A stretch of 64,000 nucleotides of DNA from Phycisphaerales bacterium (GTDB lineage: Bacteria > Planctomycetota > Phycisphaerae > Phycisphaerales > SM1A02), in NCBI GenBank assembly GCA_009691805.1, contig SIAK01000008.1:1-64000 (forward strand). Reading direction: 5' to 3'. The position numbers and the translations under genes were made by a program. A model generated the notes under the pieces. It had not been told where the DNA came from. It saw only the letters and a program-made list of their open reading frames with translations, and searched no databases. How positions within the stretch are numbered: the first letter of the stretch is position 1; each line of letters opens with the position of its first letter. Below are positions 44,177-54,395 of this stretch, piece by piece.

Positions 44177-47100
44177 ATGAAGCAGGAAGATCTGACGCGC
44201 GCGTCTGACGCGGCACCAACAGCAACATCCGCGCCGCGCAGTGGACTGCTCACGCCTGTGCTTGATCTCTTCTCGAGCGTGACGCTTGGGATTGTGCTCC
44301 TCACACTGCTCTTCTTCTATTGCACGATTGGATCGGCGGGGATTCTCTACCCAGTGCATCCGAATATTTTCAGCAGTGCGTCGTGGGCGCACGAACAGAT
44401 GCGTCAGTGGCGCGCGTTTGAGATGACGGAGTTCGAATGGTTCCACTGGTGGCCGTTCAACTCGCTCATCCTGCTCATCAGCGCGAATGTCATCGTGACA
44501 ACCATTCGTCGCATTCCGTTCAAGGTCGTGAATCTCGGTGTGTGGACGATTCACACGGGCATTCTCATTCTCATCACTGGGAGTTTTATCTACTTCGGCA
44601 CGAAGGTCGAAGGCGATGCACCTGTTGCTCGCCGCCGACTCGTTGTGGAGATGGATGTGATTGCCGCTGATGGAAGCACGCGCGTGGAACGCAAGTCATT
44701 GACTGCCGCGCCAGGCAAAGAACTCACCCTCGGTAGTGGGGCGCATGCGTTGACCGCGCAGGTGATCTCGATTGACCCTGCGTGGGAACTTCGTTCTGGA
44801 GCGGATGCTGGCGTGAGTTCGTACTCCGTCATGGTCGTGCTTCAGAAGGGCGGCAAGAAGTTCATGCGTCAGCTCATCGCAGGGCATCCTGAATACACCG
44901 AAGACATCTTGTTCACGGAGGACGCGCATCAACCGATGAAGCGCGCGCTCAAAGAGACGGGCAACGCGATTGTGGACGCATCGATTCGCTGCTCGCTTGA
45001 GTACGAGCCGACGAGTTACTTCTATCTGCGCAATGAACTGCGCAAGAGTTGGTCGCTTTATGTGCGACCAAAGGGGAGTCCAACGTGGACGGAGCGTTCG
45101 CTTGCGGGCATGCCGATCTATAACGATTACGTTTCCGATCGCGCACTCGTGTCGGGCGGCGCATCCATGCCTGAGCGCGGTCTCGACATCGTTGCGGTGT
45201 CCACGGACCCCAATGATCCGCTGCATGATGTGGTACTGCGCGTGAAGGCGTATCTTCGCTATGCGCACATGCGTTCGCGTTTTCTAGCGGGAGGCCCAAA
45301 CGCCGCGCCGTATCCGATCGCGAAGATTCGTTTGGCGAGCGCGGATGGTCAGAACGCGGAGTACGAGCTTGAAGCACTCGACCCGGAGCGCAACAAGGCT
45401 GAGGGCGGACTGCTTCGCTTCGTCTTGGTTTCAGAAGAGTCGCAAGTCGAAGCACTCAAGCGAGCACCCTCGCTTCGCTTCCGCATTCCTGCTGCGGGCA
45501 TTGATGTCCGCGCAGAGATTCGCGATGTTGCTTCGGCTAATCCCGATGCTGCGATTGTCGACATCGAGCAGGATGGAAAAAAGACGGGCTACGCATATCG
45601 CGTGATGAGTGTGCAGGATGATCTGCCTGTGGGTGGCGGCAAGGTCTCGCTCGCGAGTATTGAACTACGCACACCGAAGGGGACGTATCGGCGTTGGGTT
45701 TTTGATGAAGCGCAACTCACGCGCGATGTCGTCGATCCGCTTGGCAGCGACGCGCATGGTCTGCCCGTGATCGCGGATGACAGCATCGAAGTGCTGTACG
45801 AGCGAGGCAACGCGCTCGCGTTCGTCACGATTGTCGCGGGTCCTGATGTCAACTCGTTACGCGTGCTCTCCACGATCGATGGCAAGAACAGCGTGCTTCC
45901 CTTGTCGCTCGGTGAGAAAGCGACGCTTCCTGGCGGAGTCGACATCGGACTCGTTGAGTATTTTCCGCGCGCAGTGCTGGAAACGAAGCCGCAAGTTGTC
46001 CCGCGTGAACAACGGCAGCGTGATGCGATGGAGCAGTTTTCGCTGATCCTGCTCGAAGCGACCGGCGGCGAACGCAAGTGGTTGCAATTCAATCACTGGC
46101 CATTTGACAACGAATCGCAAGCATTGCGACGATCGCCGTACGCGCCTGAAACCCTGCGGCTTCCTGATGGTCGCGAGATAGAAGTTCTGTTCTCTCGCAC
46201 ACGCATGCCGTTGGCTTCGCGAGTTGCGCTCGAGGACTTTGAACTGGCATCGCACGACGGTGGATTCACGGGCGAAACAGGTTCGATTCGCAACTACACG
46301 AGCATCCTTCGATTCGAAGATGCATCGACAGGGGTGTGGAGCGATCCAACCCGGGTGAGCGTGAACGACCCTGTGGAACACGAAGGGCTTTGGTACTTCC
46401 AATCGCAATGGGATCCACCTGACGAGGCGCGCGAGAGCGGACTGGCCGCGAGCAAGGGCTTGAACTACACCGTGCTCGGCATTGGAAATCGGAATGGCGT
46501 GTGGATACAACTCTTCGGTTGTTGCGTCGCGGTTTCAGGCATGCTGTTCGCGTTCTATGTGAAACCCATGATCAAAGCACGCCGACAACGTGAAGTCCTT
46601 GACGGTCTTGCGCAGCAAGCGGATGGAGCAGGATCCAAAGGGGAACGACCAATGCGCGCCGCGCTGACGCGAGGTTGGTGCGTGCTCTTGATCGCGATCT
46701 TCACGCTTGGCTTCGCGCCGAAGATCGCGTCTGCAGAGGAGTACGTTTTCTGGAAGGCGCTTGATCTTGCGCCGCTCGAACAGACCGCGGTGCAATCCGA
46801 AGGTCGCGTGAAGAGTCTCAGTTCGATGGCGAACGAAACGCTCGGATTTATCTCGGGTCCACGCAGCATTGGCGACCAGCCGACGCTCTATACCTACTTC
46901 GACATGCTTCTCCGTCCCGATGCCTATCGCGACGCGGATGTGATTTATGTGAAGGGCTCAGACACACGAGCGAGAATCTCGCAAGCGCTCCTCGCACCGA
47001 GTGAAGGAAAGGATCCACTGCTTCTTGCGCGCATGCAGGCATTCCAGTTGAGTGGATTGATCTCCGAAGAGTTACTCGCACGCGAAGAATTGCGCCCTGT

Positions 47101-48409
47101 GTTGCGCGCACTCGAAGGCGATTTGATTCGTACCGCCAAAGTTGCGGACATGGTGAAGACTGCATTGCGCGTGAAAGATCCGCGCTTCTTGCTCGATCGA
47201 TTAAAGATTGTGCCGCGAGGTGATGGCGATCAAACGAAGTCCTGGCACACGATCGGGGACGTCATGTTCGTCGATGGCACGCAGTCGATGCCAGGTCCTC
47301 TCACGCTGTTGGCAGAGAAGTCCGAAGCGCCGACCGATCTTTCGCCTGAAACTTCGAAGGCAATCTCCGATGCATGGCGTTCGTTCGCGAGTGCTTGGTT
47401 GCGTGCGGATCCTCAGGGAGTGAACGCAGCTGCGGCGGCGCTCGCGACTTCGCTCGAACAGGTGGATGCGGCGCATTACCCCGATAAGTCGCGCTTGCAG
47501 TGGGAGAACTGGTATTTCAAGAATGGCCAGATGACGCGCACGTGGCTTGTCTACATGGCGAGCGTGATTTTCTTGCTGCTTGGCATCGTGTGGAAGTGGC
47601 CGAAGGCTCGCATCATTGGATGCAGCATCTTCGCTCTCGGCCTGATCCTGCAGACGATCGCGTTGCTCTTGCGTTGGTACATCGCCGATCGTTGGCCCAA
47701 CTCCAATATGTTTGAAGCGGTCACGACGGCGTCGTGGATGGGCGCTATGGCAGCGGTCATCATCGAAGTGCTCGTCCGCAAGTCCGCGCTGCGAGGGATG
47801 TTCATCCTTGGCGCTGCTTGTGCTTCGATGGTCGCATTGATGGCCGCGTATTTCTTACCGGTGCAGTTGAATCCCAACATTTCCAACATGATGCCCGTGC
47901 TCCATGATGTGTGGCTTTACATCCACACGAATGTGATCATCTTCAGCTACTGCCTCATCTTCATGGCGTCTGTGTCGGCGGTGCTGTACCTCGTGCATCG
48001 CGCGATCGGTGGCGCGGCGACATTCGCGCGCGTGGGCGGCGCGGGCAGCATGATCATTTTGGGCGCGCATGGCGAAGAGCGGATGAGTCCCAAGCGTGCG
48101 GCGCTCGGCGAAGTGCTTGATGGCACGACGATGTTGCTCATGGAACTTTCGTTTGTGTTCCTCTGGACAGGCCTCGTCATGGGCGCGATTTGGGCGGATC
48201 ACTCCTGGGGTCGACCGTGGGGTTGGGATCCGAAGGAAGTGTTCGCGCTCAATACATTCCTCGTGTTCGCGGTGCTCGTGCATGTGCGCGTCAAAGTGAA
48301 AGACAAGGGACTGTGGACTGCATGGCTCGCGCTCATCGGCGCGGGTGTCATGCTCTTCAATTGGATTGTTATCAACTTCATCATCACTGGTTTGCACTCG
48401 TACGCGTAA
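44177..48409 (+). CDS. fused cytochrome c biogenesis protein ResB-CcsA (CcsBA)
   Basis: The 1410-residue membrane protein has an N-terminal ResB part (helices near 25-50, 90-130) with a huge periplasmic region up to about 780. From about residue 825 a second signal-like helix and a soluble domain follow (LDLAPLEQTAVQSEGRVKSLSSMANETL), then a CcsA part with about eight helices and the heme motif WGRPWGWDPKEVFAL. System II CcsBA moves heme outward and attaches it to apocytochrome c. The internal ATG at 46652 has an AAAGGGG site upstream, so a separate CcsA-like product is possible. Confidence 0.9.
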   Translation: MKQEDLTRASDAAPTATSAPRSGLLTPVLDLFSSVTLGIVLLTLLFFYCTIGSAGILYPVHPNIFSSASWAHEQMRQWRAFEMTEFEWFHWWPFNSLILLISANVIVTTIRRIPFKVVNLGVWTIHTGILILITGSFIYFGTKVEGDAPVARRRLVVEMDVIAADGSTRVERKSLTAAPGKELTLGSGAHALTAQVISIDPAWELRSGADAGVSSYSVMVVLQKGGKKFMRQLIAGHPEYTEDILFTEDAHQPMKRALKETGNAIVDASIRCSLEYEPTSYFYLRNELRKSWSLYVRPKGSPTWTERSLAGMPIYNDYVSDRALVSGGASMPERGLDIVAVSTDPNDPLHDVVLRVKAYLRYAHMRSRFLAGGPNAAPYPIAKIRLASADGQNAEYELEALDPERNKAEGGLLRFVLVSEESQVEALKRAPSLRFRIPAAGIDVRAEIRDVASANPDAAIVDIEQDGKKTGYAYRVMSVQDDLPVGGGKVSLASIELRTPKGTYRRWVFDEAQLTRDVVDPLGSDAHGLPVIADDSIEVLYERGNALAFVTIVAGPDVNSLRVLSTIDGKNSVLPLSLGEKATLPGGVDIGLVEYFPRAVLETKPQVVPREQRQRDAMEQFSLILLEATGGERKWLQFNHWPFDNESQALRRSPYAPETLRLPDGREIEVLFSRTRMPLASRVALEDFELASHDGGFTGETGSIRNYTSILRFEDASTGVWSDPTRVSVNDPVEHEGLWYFQSQWDPPDEARESGLAASKGLNYTVLGIGNRNGVWIQLFGCCVAVSGMLFAFYVKPMIKARRQREVLDGLAQQADGAGSKGERPMRAALTRGWCVLLIAIFTLGFAPKIASAEEYVFWKALDLAPLEQTAVQSEGRVKSLSSMANETLGFISGPRSIGDQPTLYTYFDMLLRPDAYRDADVIYVKGSDTRARISQALLAPSEGKDPLLLARMQAFQLSGLISEELLAREELRPVLRALEGDLIRTAKVADMVKTALRVKDPRFLLDRLKIVPRGDGDQTKSWHTIGDVMFVDGTQSMPGPLTLLAEKSEAPTDLSPETSKAISDAWRSFASAWLRADPQGVNAAAAALATSLEQVDAAHYPDKSRLQWENWYFKNGQMTRTWLVYMASVIFLLLGIVWKWPKARIIGCSIFALGLILQTIALLLRWYIADRWPNSNMFEAVTTASWMGAMAAVIIEVLVRKSALRGMFILGAACASMVALMAAYFLPVQLNPNISNMMPVLHDVWLYIHTNVIIFSYCLIFMASVSAVLYLVHRAIGGAATFARVGGAGSMIILGAHGEERMSPKRAALGEVLDGTTMLLMELSFVFLWTGLVMGAIWADHSWGRPWGWDPKEVFALNTFLVFAVLVHVRVKVKDKGLWTAWLALIGAGVMLFNWIVINFIITGLHSYA

Positions 48410-49723
<1,314 letters not shown>

Positions 49724-49726
49724 AAC

Positions 49727-50650
49727 TCAGCCTTCGATCGTTGCCCAGACGTCCTTGACGACCCAACTCATCGCGTTCATCGCGCTCATCGTGCGGCTTG
49801 CGAGGTGCGGCGCGAGATGCGCGTTTGGTAATCCGAGGAGCGGGTTTGCGGCGGTGAATGGCTCGGGATCGTGCACGTCGAGGAGTGCCATTGCTGCTGG
49901 ATTTCTCGCGAGATAGCTTGCGAGTGCGACATCGTCCACCACCATGCCGCGTGCGGTGTTGATGATGACGGCGTCACTGCGGAGGAGGTCGATGAGCGAT
50001 GCGCTCACGAATTTTCGATTCTCGCAACGACCATCAATGTGGATGCTCACGATGTCGGCATCCGTGAAGAGCGCCTCCACAGGAACATACTGCGCACCGC
50101 GTCGTTCACACTCGGGAATCTCCAGGAGATCGTTGTAGATCACTTGAAATCCGATCGCTCGCGCGACTTCCGTCACGCGTTTGCCGACGCGGCCGAATCC
50201 GAGAATCCCAAGCACGAGTTCGTTCATTTGCCAGAGTCCGACGACCTCCTGTCGGATCTCATTCCACTCCTCTTTGCCCACCGGCGCATCGAGAAACAGC
50301 CGCGGTCGCAGGGCATCGCAGAGCAGCGCGAGCACGTACTCCACGACCGCTTGCGTGTTCGCATCTGGCGTATTGAAGACGCGCACACCACGCGCGGCGC
50401 ACTCGCGTTCGTCCACATTATCAAGACCAACGCCCGCGCGTCCCACTGCACGCAACTGCGGTAATCTCGCCAGCAGCGCGCCATCAACATTCGTATACGT
50501 TCGCACGATTAACGCTGCCACACGCGGTGCCAGCGCGTCAAATGCCGCATCGCTCACCGAGCAGTGCACGACTTCGGCGCGCTCTTCAAGCCAACTCGTC
50601 GCCTCATCAGAGAGGTGTTCCGTAATGATGACGAGCGGTCGTAGTCGCAT
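49727..50650 (-). CDS. D-isomer-specific 2-hydroxyacid dehydrogenase (phosphoglycerate dehydrogenase-like)
   Basis: Starting at the ATG 50650 (MRLRPLVIITEHLSDEA) gives 307 residues. It has RAVGRAGVGLDNVDERECAARGVRVFNTP, the NAD-binding GILGFGRVGKRVTEVARAIGFQVIYND, ADIVSIHID, VIINTARG and the C-terminal DVHDPEPF and LAPHLASRT. It lacks the ACT domain of long SerA. Serine biosynthesis is possible but glycerate or other hydroxyacids are equally so. A frame-open extension to 50968 is unlike the family. It converges with enolase, 3 nt apart. Confidence 0.88.
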   Translation of the reverse strand: MRLRPLVIITEHLSDEATSWLEERAEVVHCSVSDAAFDALAPRVAALIVRTYTNVDGALLARLPQLRAVGRAGVGLDNVDERECAARGVRVFNTPDANTQAVVEYVLALLCDALRPRLFLDAPVGKEEWNEIRQEVVGLWQMNELVLGILGFGRVGKRVTEVARAIGFQVIYNDLLEIPECERRGAQYVPVEALFTDADIVSIHIDGRCENRKFVSASLIDLLRSDAVIINTARGMVVDDVALASYLARNPAAMALLDVHDPEPFTAANPLLGLPNAHLAPHLASRTMSAMNAMSWVVKDVWATIEG

Positions 50651-50955
50651 AGGAAAGACAGAGCCAGAGAGACGAGCGTAGGTGGGTTGGTCGAGAACAC
50701 GCCCGCTGTGGTTCGCGAAAGGATACAAGGCGAATCGCGCTTCAGGTTCCGAGAACGCACCTGTACAGACGGCGCGACCTCCACACAACACATGGCTGGG
50801 AGAGAAGCGGGAGGTGTTCTTGACGACCGGGCGGGAGCGAGGAGGTCGGACGGTCGATGAGCAGGCGGGCGACTGTCCCGGAAGTGTCGCCACGTTCAGA
50901 GAGAGTGGAATGAGAAGCATGCTGCGAGTCGTTTCCAGCATGAGGAGGCAGTCAG
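50651..50955. other. intergenic region before motA, 305 nt, with a 7-bp inverted repeat
   Basis: I see no gene here. Just before motA, CATGCTG (50918-50924) and CAGCATG (50936-50942) form a 7-bp stem with an 11-nt loop, and the second arm abuts the ribosome-binding site GAGGAGG. It could occlude or mark the motA start. The rest is GC-rich with no clear promoter. Confidence 0.55.
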
Positions 50956-51735
50956 ATGGATAAAGCAAGTGTCATTGGAAGCATCATTGGACTCTTCGCC
51001 TGCGTACTCGTCATGTACATGGCGTCGCATGGTCACTTCGAAATGTTCTATTCGGAAAAGGGTTTCATCATGGTTGGAGGCGGCACCGTCTCCGTCCTCT
51101 TGATGGCGATGCCTTGGGAGAACCTGAAGTGCGTGCCTGGATATGTGAAGCGTTTCCTTTTCAATAAGGGACTTTCCGCGACGGATACCGTGCGATTGAT
51201 GAGCACGCTCTCCGACAAGGCGCGTCGGGATGGAATCCTTGCTCTCGAAAACGAGATCGAGAAGATCGAAGATCCATTCCTCTCGAAGGGACTTCGCATG
51301 GCGGTCGACGGCACCGACGAAGAAATTATCGAAACCACGCTTCGACTTGAAGTGATGGCAATGCAAGAGCGTCACAAAGCGGGCAAGAAGTTTTTCGACC
51401 TCATCAAGGTGTACGCGCCGGGCTACGGCCTTGTCGCGACACTCATCGGTCAGGTCGGCATGTTCGGCAATCTCGGTGGAGACATCCAGACGCTCGGTCA
51501 CATGCTCGCGATTGCTGTCGTCGCAACGATGTACGGCACCGTGCTTGCGAACGCTGTCGCTGGACCGATGGGTGACAAACTTGCACTCCGTTCAAGCGAA
51601 GAGATTCTCTCGCGCGAAATGATGTTGCAAGGCATCCTCTCGATTCAAGCGGGCGACAATCCACGCGCCACGCAAGAAAAGATGCTCGCGTTCATCCCGA
51701 ACACGGTGCGGCGCAACATGAAGCTCGCTGCGTAA
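50956..51735 (+). CDS. motA: flagellar motor stator protein MotA
   Basis: The 259-residue protein has helix 1 (VIGSIIGLFACVLVMYMASHG), helix 2, a long cytoplasmic loop (TVRLMSTLSDKARRDGILALENEIEKIEDPFLSKGLRMAVDGTDEEIIE) and helices 3-4 with VYAPGYGLVATLIGQVGMFGNLGG and TMYGTVLANAVAGPMGDKL. Five MotA and two MotB subunits form the ion channel that turns the motor. A strong GAGGAGG precedes the start. Confidence 0.95.
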   Translation: MDKASVIGSIIGLFACVLVMYMASHGHFEMFYSEKGFIMVGGGTVSVLLMAMPWENLKCVPGYVKRFLFNKGLSATDTVRLMSTLSDKARRDGILALENEIEKIEDPFLSKGLRMAVDGTDEEIIETTLRLEVMAMQERHKAGKKFFDLIKVYAPGYGLVATLIGQVGMFGNLGGDIQTLGHMLAIAVVATMYGTVLANAVAGPMGDKLALRSSEEILSREMMLQGILSIQAGDNPRATQEKMLAFIPNTVRRNMKLAA

Positions 51736-51777
51736 TCGCAGTCGAATGGAGAGCAAGGGAGCACGAAGGAACACGCC

Positions 51778-52656
51778 ATGTCAGACGCGAAGCACGAATC
51801 CAACGATAAGAAAGACGCAGGTCATGGCAGTGGTCATGGCGAGGGCAAGTCCAAGTCACACAAGAAGCATGGTGGCGGTGGACATGGCGGTGGTTCGCAC
51901 GAAGAGCATGAGGGAGCGCCCGAGTGGCTCATCTCATTCGCGGACATGGTCATGCTCATGATGGGATTCTTCGTGATTCTCTTCGCGCTCAATGTGCAGC
52001 CCAAGGGCGGCAACCCTGGTGGCGGTGGAGAAGAGAACGAAGGCGTTGCCGCGCAGCCTGACATGATTGACTTCGCGATTGCGGTGCGCAAAGCGTTTCA
52101 CAACGATGTTGAGATTACTTCAACCGATCCGAAGGATGCCGCGCTTGTGCAGCGACTCTTAATGCAGCAGCAGCATGGTGCGGGCGAGAGTAAAGACGAA
52201 GGTACGAAGGGCAAGGATCAGAATGTTCGATCCGTTCGACCAGCCGACACGTTTGGTCGCGGCACGAGCGTTGAGTTTCCTTCGCTCAGCGCGTCGCTCG
52301 ATCAACAGGGCATGACCTCCATCACGGACATCGCTCGCAATCTCAAAGGGCAATCAACAGTGGTTGAGATCCGTGGTCACGTCGGCGCGGCCGAGAAATT
52401 CGGTTCGCCCGAACAGGCGATGGAACTCTCGATGCAACGCGCGATGTCGGCGGCCAAGGCAATTGCGGCGTCGGGCGTTGATTGGTGGCGCATTCGGATC
52501 TCCGCAGCCGGCAGTGGCGAGCGCGTGGAACAGTTTCCGACCGATAGGGCCGCCGACGCGAAGAACGCCCGGGTTGAAGTCCGCGTGCTTGACGAGATCG
52601 CTGCGCCCCGCGAGCCGCTTCGACCGATGGCGACTGGGGCAGAGTCGGCGCATTAA
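51778..52656 (+). CDS. motB: flagellar motor stator protein MotB with a His-rich N-terminus
   Basis: The 292-residue protein begins with an unusual stretch of about 45 residues full of His, Lys and Gly (GHGSGHGEGKSKSHKKH, GGGGHGGGSHEEHEG). The membrane helix PEWLISFADMVMLMMGFFVILFALNV, with the channel aspartate in SFAD, and an OmpA-like peptidoglycan-binding domain (VVEIRGHVGAAE, RISAAGSGERVEQFPT, NARVEVRVLDE) follow. The OmpA domain is divergent. It lies 42 nt after motA. Confidence 0.92.
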   Translation: MSDAKHESNDKKDAGHGSGHGEGKSKSHKKHGGGGHGGGSHEEHEGAPEWLISFADMVMLMMGFFVILFALNVQPKGGNPGGGGEENEGVAAQPDMIDFAIAVRKAFHNDVEITSTDPKDAALVQRLLMQQQHGAGESKDEGTKGKDQNVRSVRPADTFGRGTSVEFPSLSASLDQQGMTSITDIARNLKGQSTVVEIRGHVGAAEKFGSPEQAMELSMQRAMSAAKAIAASGVDWWRIRISAAGSGERVEQFPTDRAADAKNARVEVRVLDEIAAPREPLRPMATGAESAH

Positions 52657-52806
52657 AAACGCGCGCGCTTGGCTGCATTTCTCGGTCTTCCTCGAACAAC
52701 CGATACCTCCGGCGCGAAGGAGAGGGGCGAAACTTCGTCCAACGCCTTGTGCGGCGTCAGAATGGAGTCAGACTCCAACGAGTTGTAGTACCTCACGGAA
52801 CACCGC

Positions 52807-54369
52807 ATGAAGATTCGACCCATTCCATCGTGCCCGATGACGGCGCTCGCGCTTGGTTGCTGTGCCGCGTTTTCGAGCGCAGACACACTGACGGATATTC
52901 GTTACAACGATCTCGTCGCACGGCTTGGTGTTGCGAATGTTCCGACGGGTGTTGGCATTGGCATCGGACAAACGGAGGCGCCCGAGGGAACGAACTACGC
53001 GCCAGATATTCTTGCACCGTACTACGCAGGCACAACCTTCACGCTGCTCGGCGGCGCATCAGGAACAAGTGGTCACGCGAATAGCGTCGCGTTTAACTTG
53101 TGTGGTGACGCATCATCATGCGCGCCTGGCTTGAGCAACGTCTGGAACTACAACGTGAACTCTTGGGCAGCGTCGAGCTGGCTCCGGGTCGGTCAAGGAT
53201 CCACGTTTCCTCCGCTCGCCGCGCCTGCCACGCATTGCAAAGTGTGGAACCACAGTTGGATTGGGTCATTCGGATCTGCGGCGAATGACAACGACGGCAT
53301 GCGTCGCCTTGATTGGGCGATGCAACGCGACGGCGCACTTGCGATGGCTGGCACGAACAACGGGGGCGGAAGCGCAGCTTCACCACTCATGGCGTACTGC
53401 TTCAACGGTCTCACCGTGGGCACCGCGAGTGGAGGACATTCGAACGGTCTCACGCCTGCAGGTATCGATGGACCAAATCGACGCAAGCCCGATCTTGTGG
53501 CTCCCGGAGACTTCACCAGTTTCTCGACACCGGTGGTGGCCGCGTGCGCAGCGATGTTGTTTGACGAAGCGAACGATCATCCGAATCTCGCAGCGAACGC
53601 GAACGCGAGTAAGGGATTGACGATCAAAGCGGCGATGCTCGCAGGCACGACGCACCGAACACCATGGACCAACGGCGCTCCGCAGAGTGGCGTGAATCGT
53701 GGAACGACGGCGACGCCGCTTGATGCGCTGTATGGCGCGGACTTACTGAATGTCGATCGCGCGCATGAGATCTTGACCGCAGGCGAACAAAACGGATTCG
53801 CGTCGCCGCAAATCATGGCATTCAGTCCACGCGTCGGCTGGGATTACGTGCCCGCGCTGCTTTCGGCAACAAGCGTGTACTTCACCTTTCACGCGAACGG
53901 CTCTTCGAGCGAAGTCAGTGTCATTGCAAGTTGGAATCGCCTTGTTGCGAGCACATTTGCGAGCTACACGTTGATGGATTGCGATCTGAAACTCTGGAAG
54001 CTAGAGGGCGTCACGCTCGTGTCGCTCATTGGTGATGTGGGTGCGACAAGTTTCGCGAGCGGAAACTGCGAGAGCAATTCCGCCATCGACAACGCCGAGC
54101 ATCTCTATATGAAGGGGCTCGCGGCGGGCGACTACGTCTTGCAAGTTTCGCGCAAGGCAGGGACGCAAACGACGATGCCTGTGACGGTCGCGTGGTACAT
54201 CTCACCGACGGCGATGCTTGGTGATCTCAACGGCGACTCGATCGTTGGACCCACTGACCTCTCGCTGCTCTTGAACAACTGGGGCGCCAACGGCATGGGC
54301 GATCTCAACGCAGACGGCACCGTCGGCGCGGCGGATCTCGCCATTCTGCTGTCCGCGTGGAATGGATAA
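52807..54369 (+). CDS. exported S8-like serine peptidase with dockerin-like module
   Basis: The 520-residue protein has a signal peptide. A subtilisin-like region follows with VGIGIGQTEAPEG at the usual Asp motif, SGHANSVAFNL (His), a DPDL-like RRKPDLVAPGD and the serine motif TSFSTPVVAACAAMLF. The catalytic Asp is replaced by Glu in QTEAPEG, so activity is uncertain. The C-terminal 50 residues are GDLNGDSIVGPTDLSLLLNNW and GDLNADGTVGAADLAILLSAW. Surface or exported proteolysis is likely if active. Confidence 0.82.
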   Translation: MKIRPIPSCPMTALALGCCAAFSSADTLTDIRYNDLVARLGVANVPTGVGIGIGQTEAPEGTNYAPDILAPYYAGTTFTLLGGASGTSGHANSVAFNLCGDASSCAPGLSNVWNYNVNSWAASSWLRVGQGSTFPPLAAPATHCKVWNHSWIGSFGSAANDNDGMRRLDWAMQRDGALAMAGTNNGGGSAASPLMAYCFNGLTVGTASGGHSNGLTPAGIDGPNRRKPDLVAPGDFTSFSTPVVAACAAMLFDEANDHPNLAANANASKGLTIKAAMLAGTTHRTPWTNGAPQSGVNRGTTATPLDALYGADLLNVDRAHEILTAGEQNGFASPQIMAFSPRVGWDYVPALLSATSVYFTFHANGSSSEVSVIASWNRLVASTFASYTLMDCDLKLWKLEGVTLVSLIGDVGATSFASGNCESNSAIDNAEHLYMKGLAAGDYVLQVSRKAGTQTTMPVTVAWYISPTAMLGDLNGDSIVGPTDLSLLLNNWGANGMGDLNADGTVGAADLAILLSAWNG

Positions 54370-54395
54370 GTAAAGCGCGCGCGATTTGACGCGAT

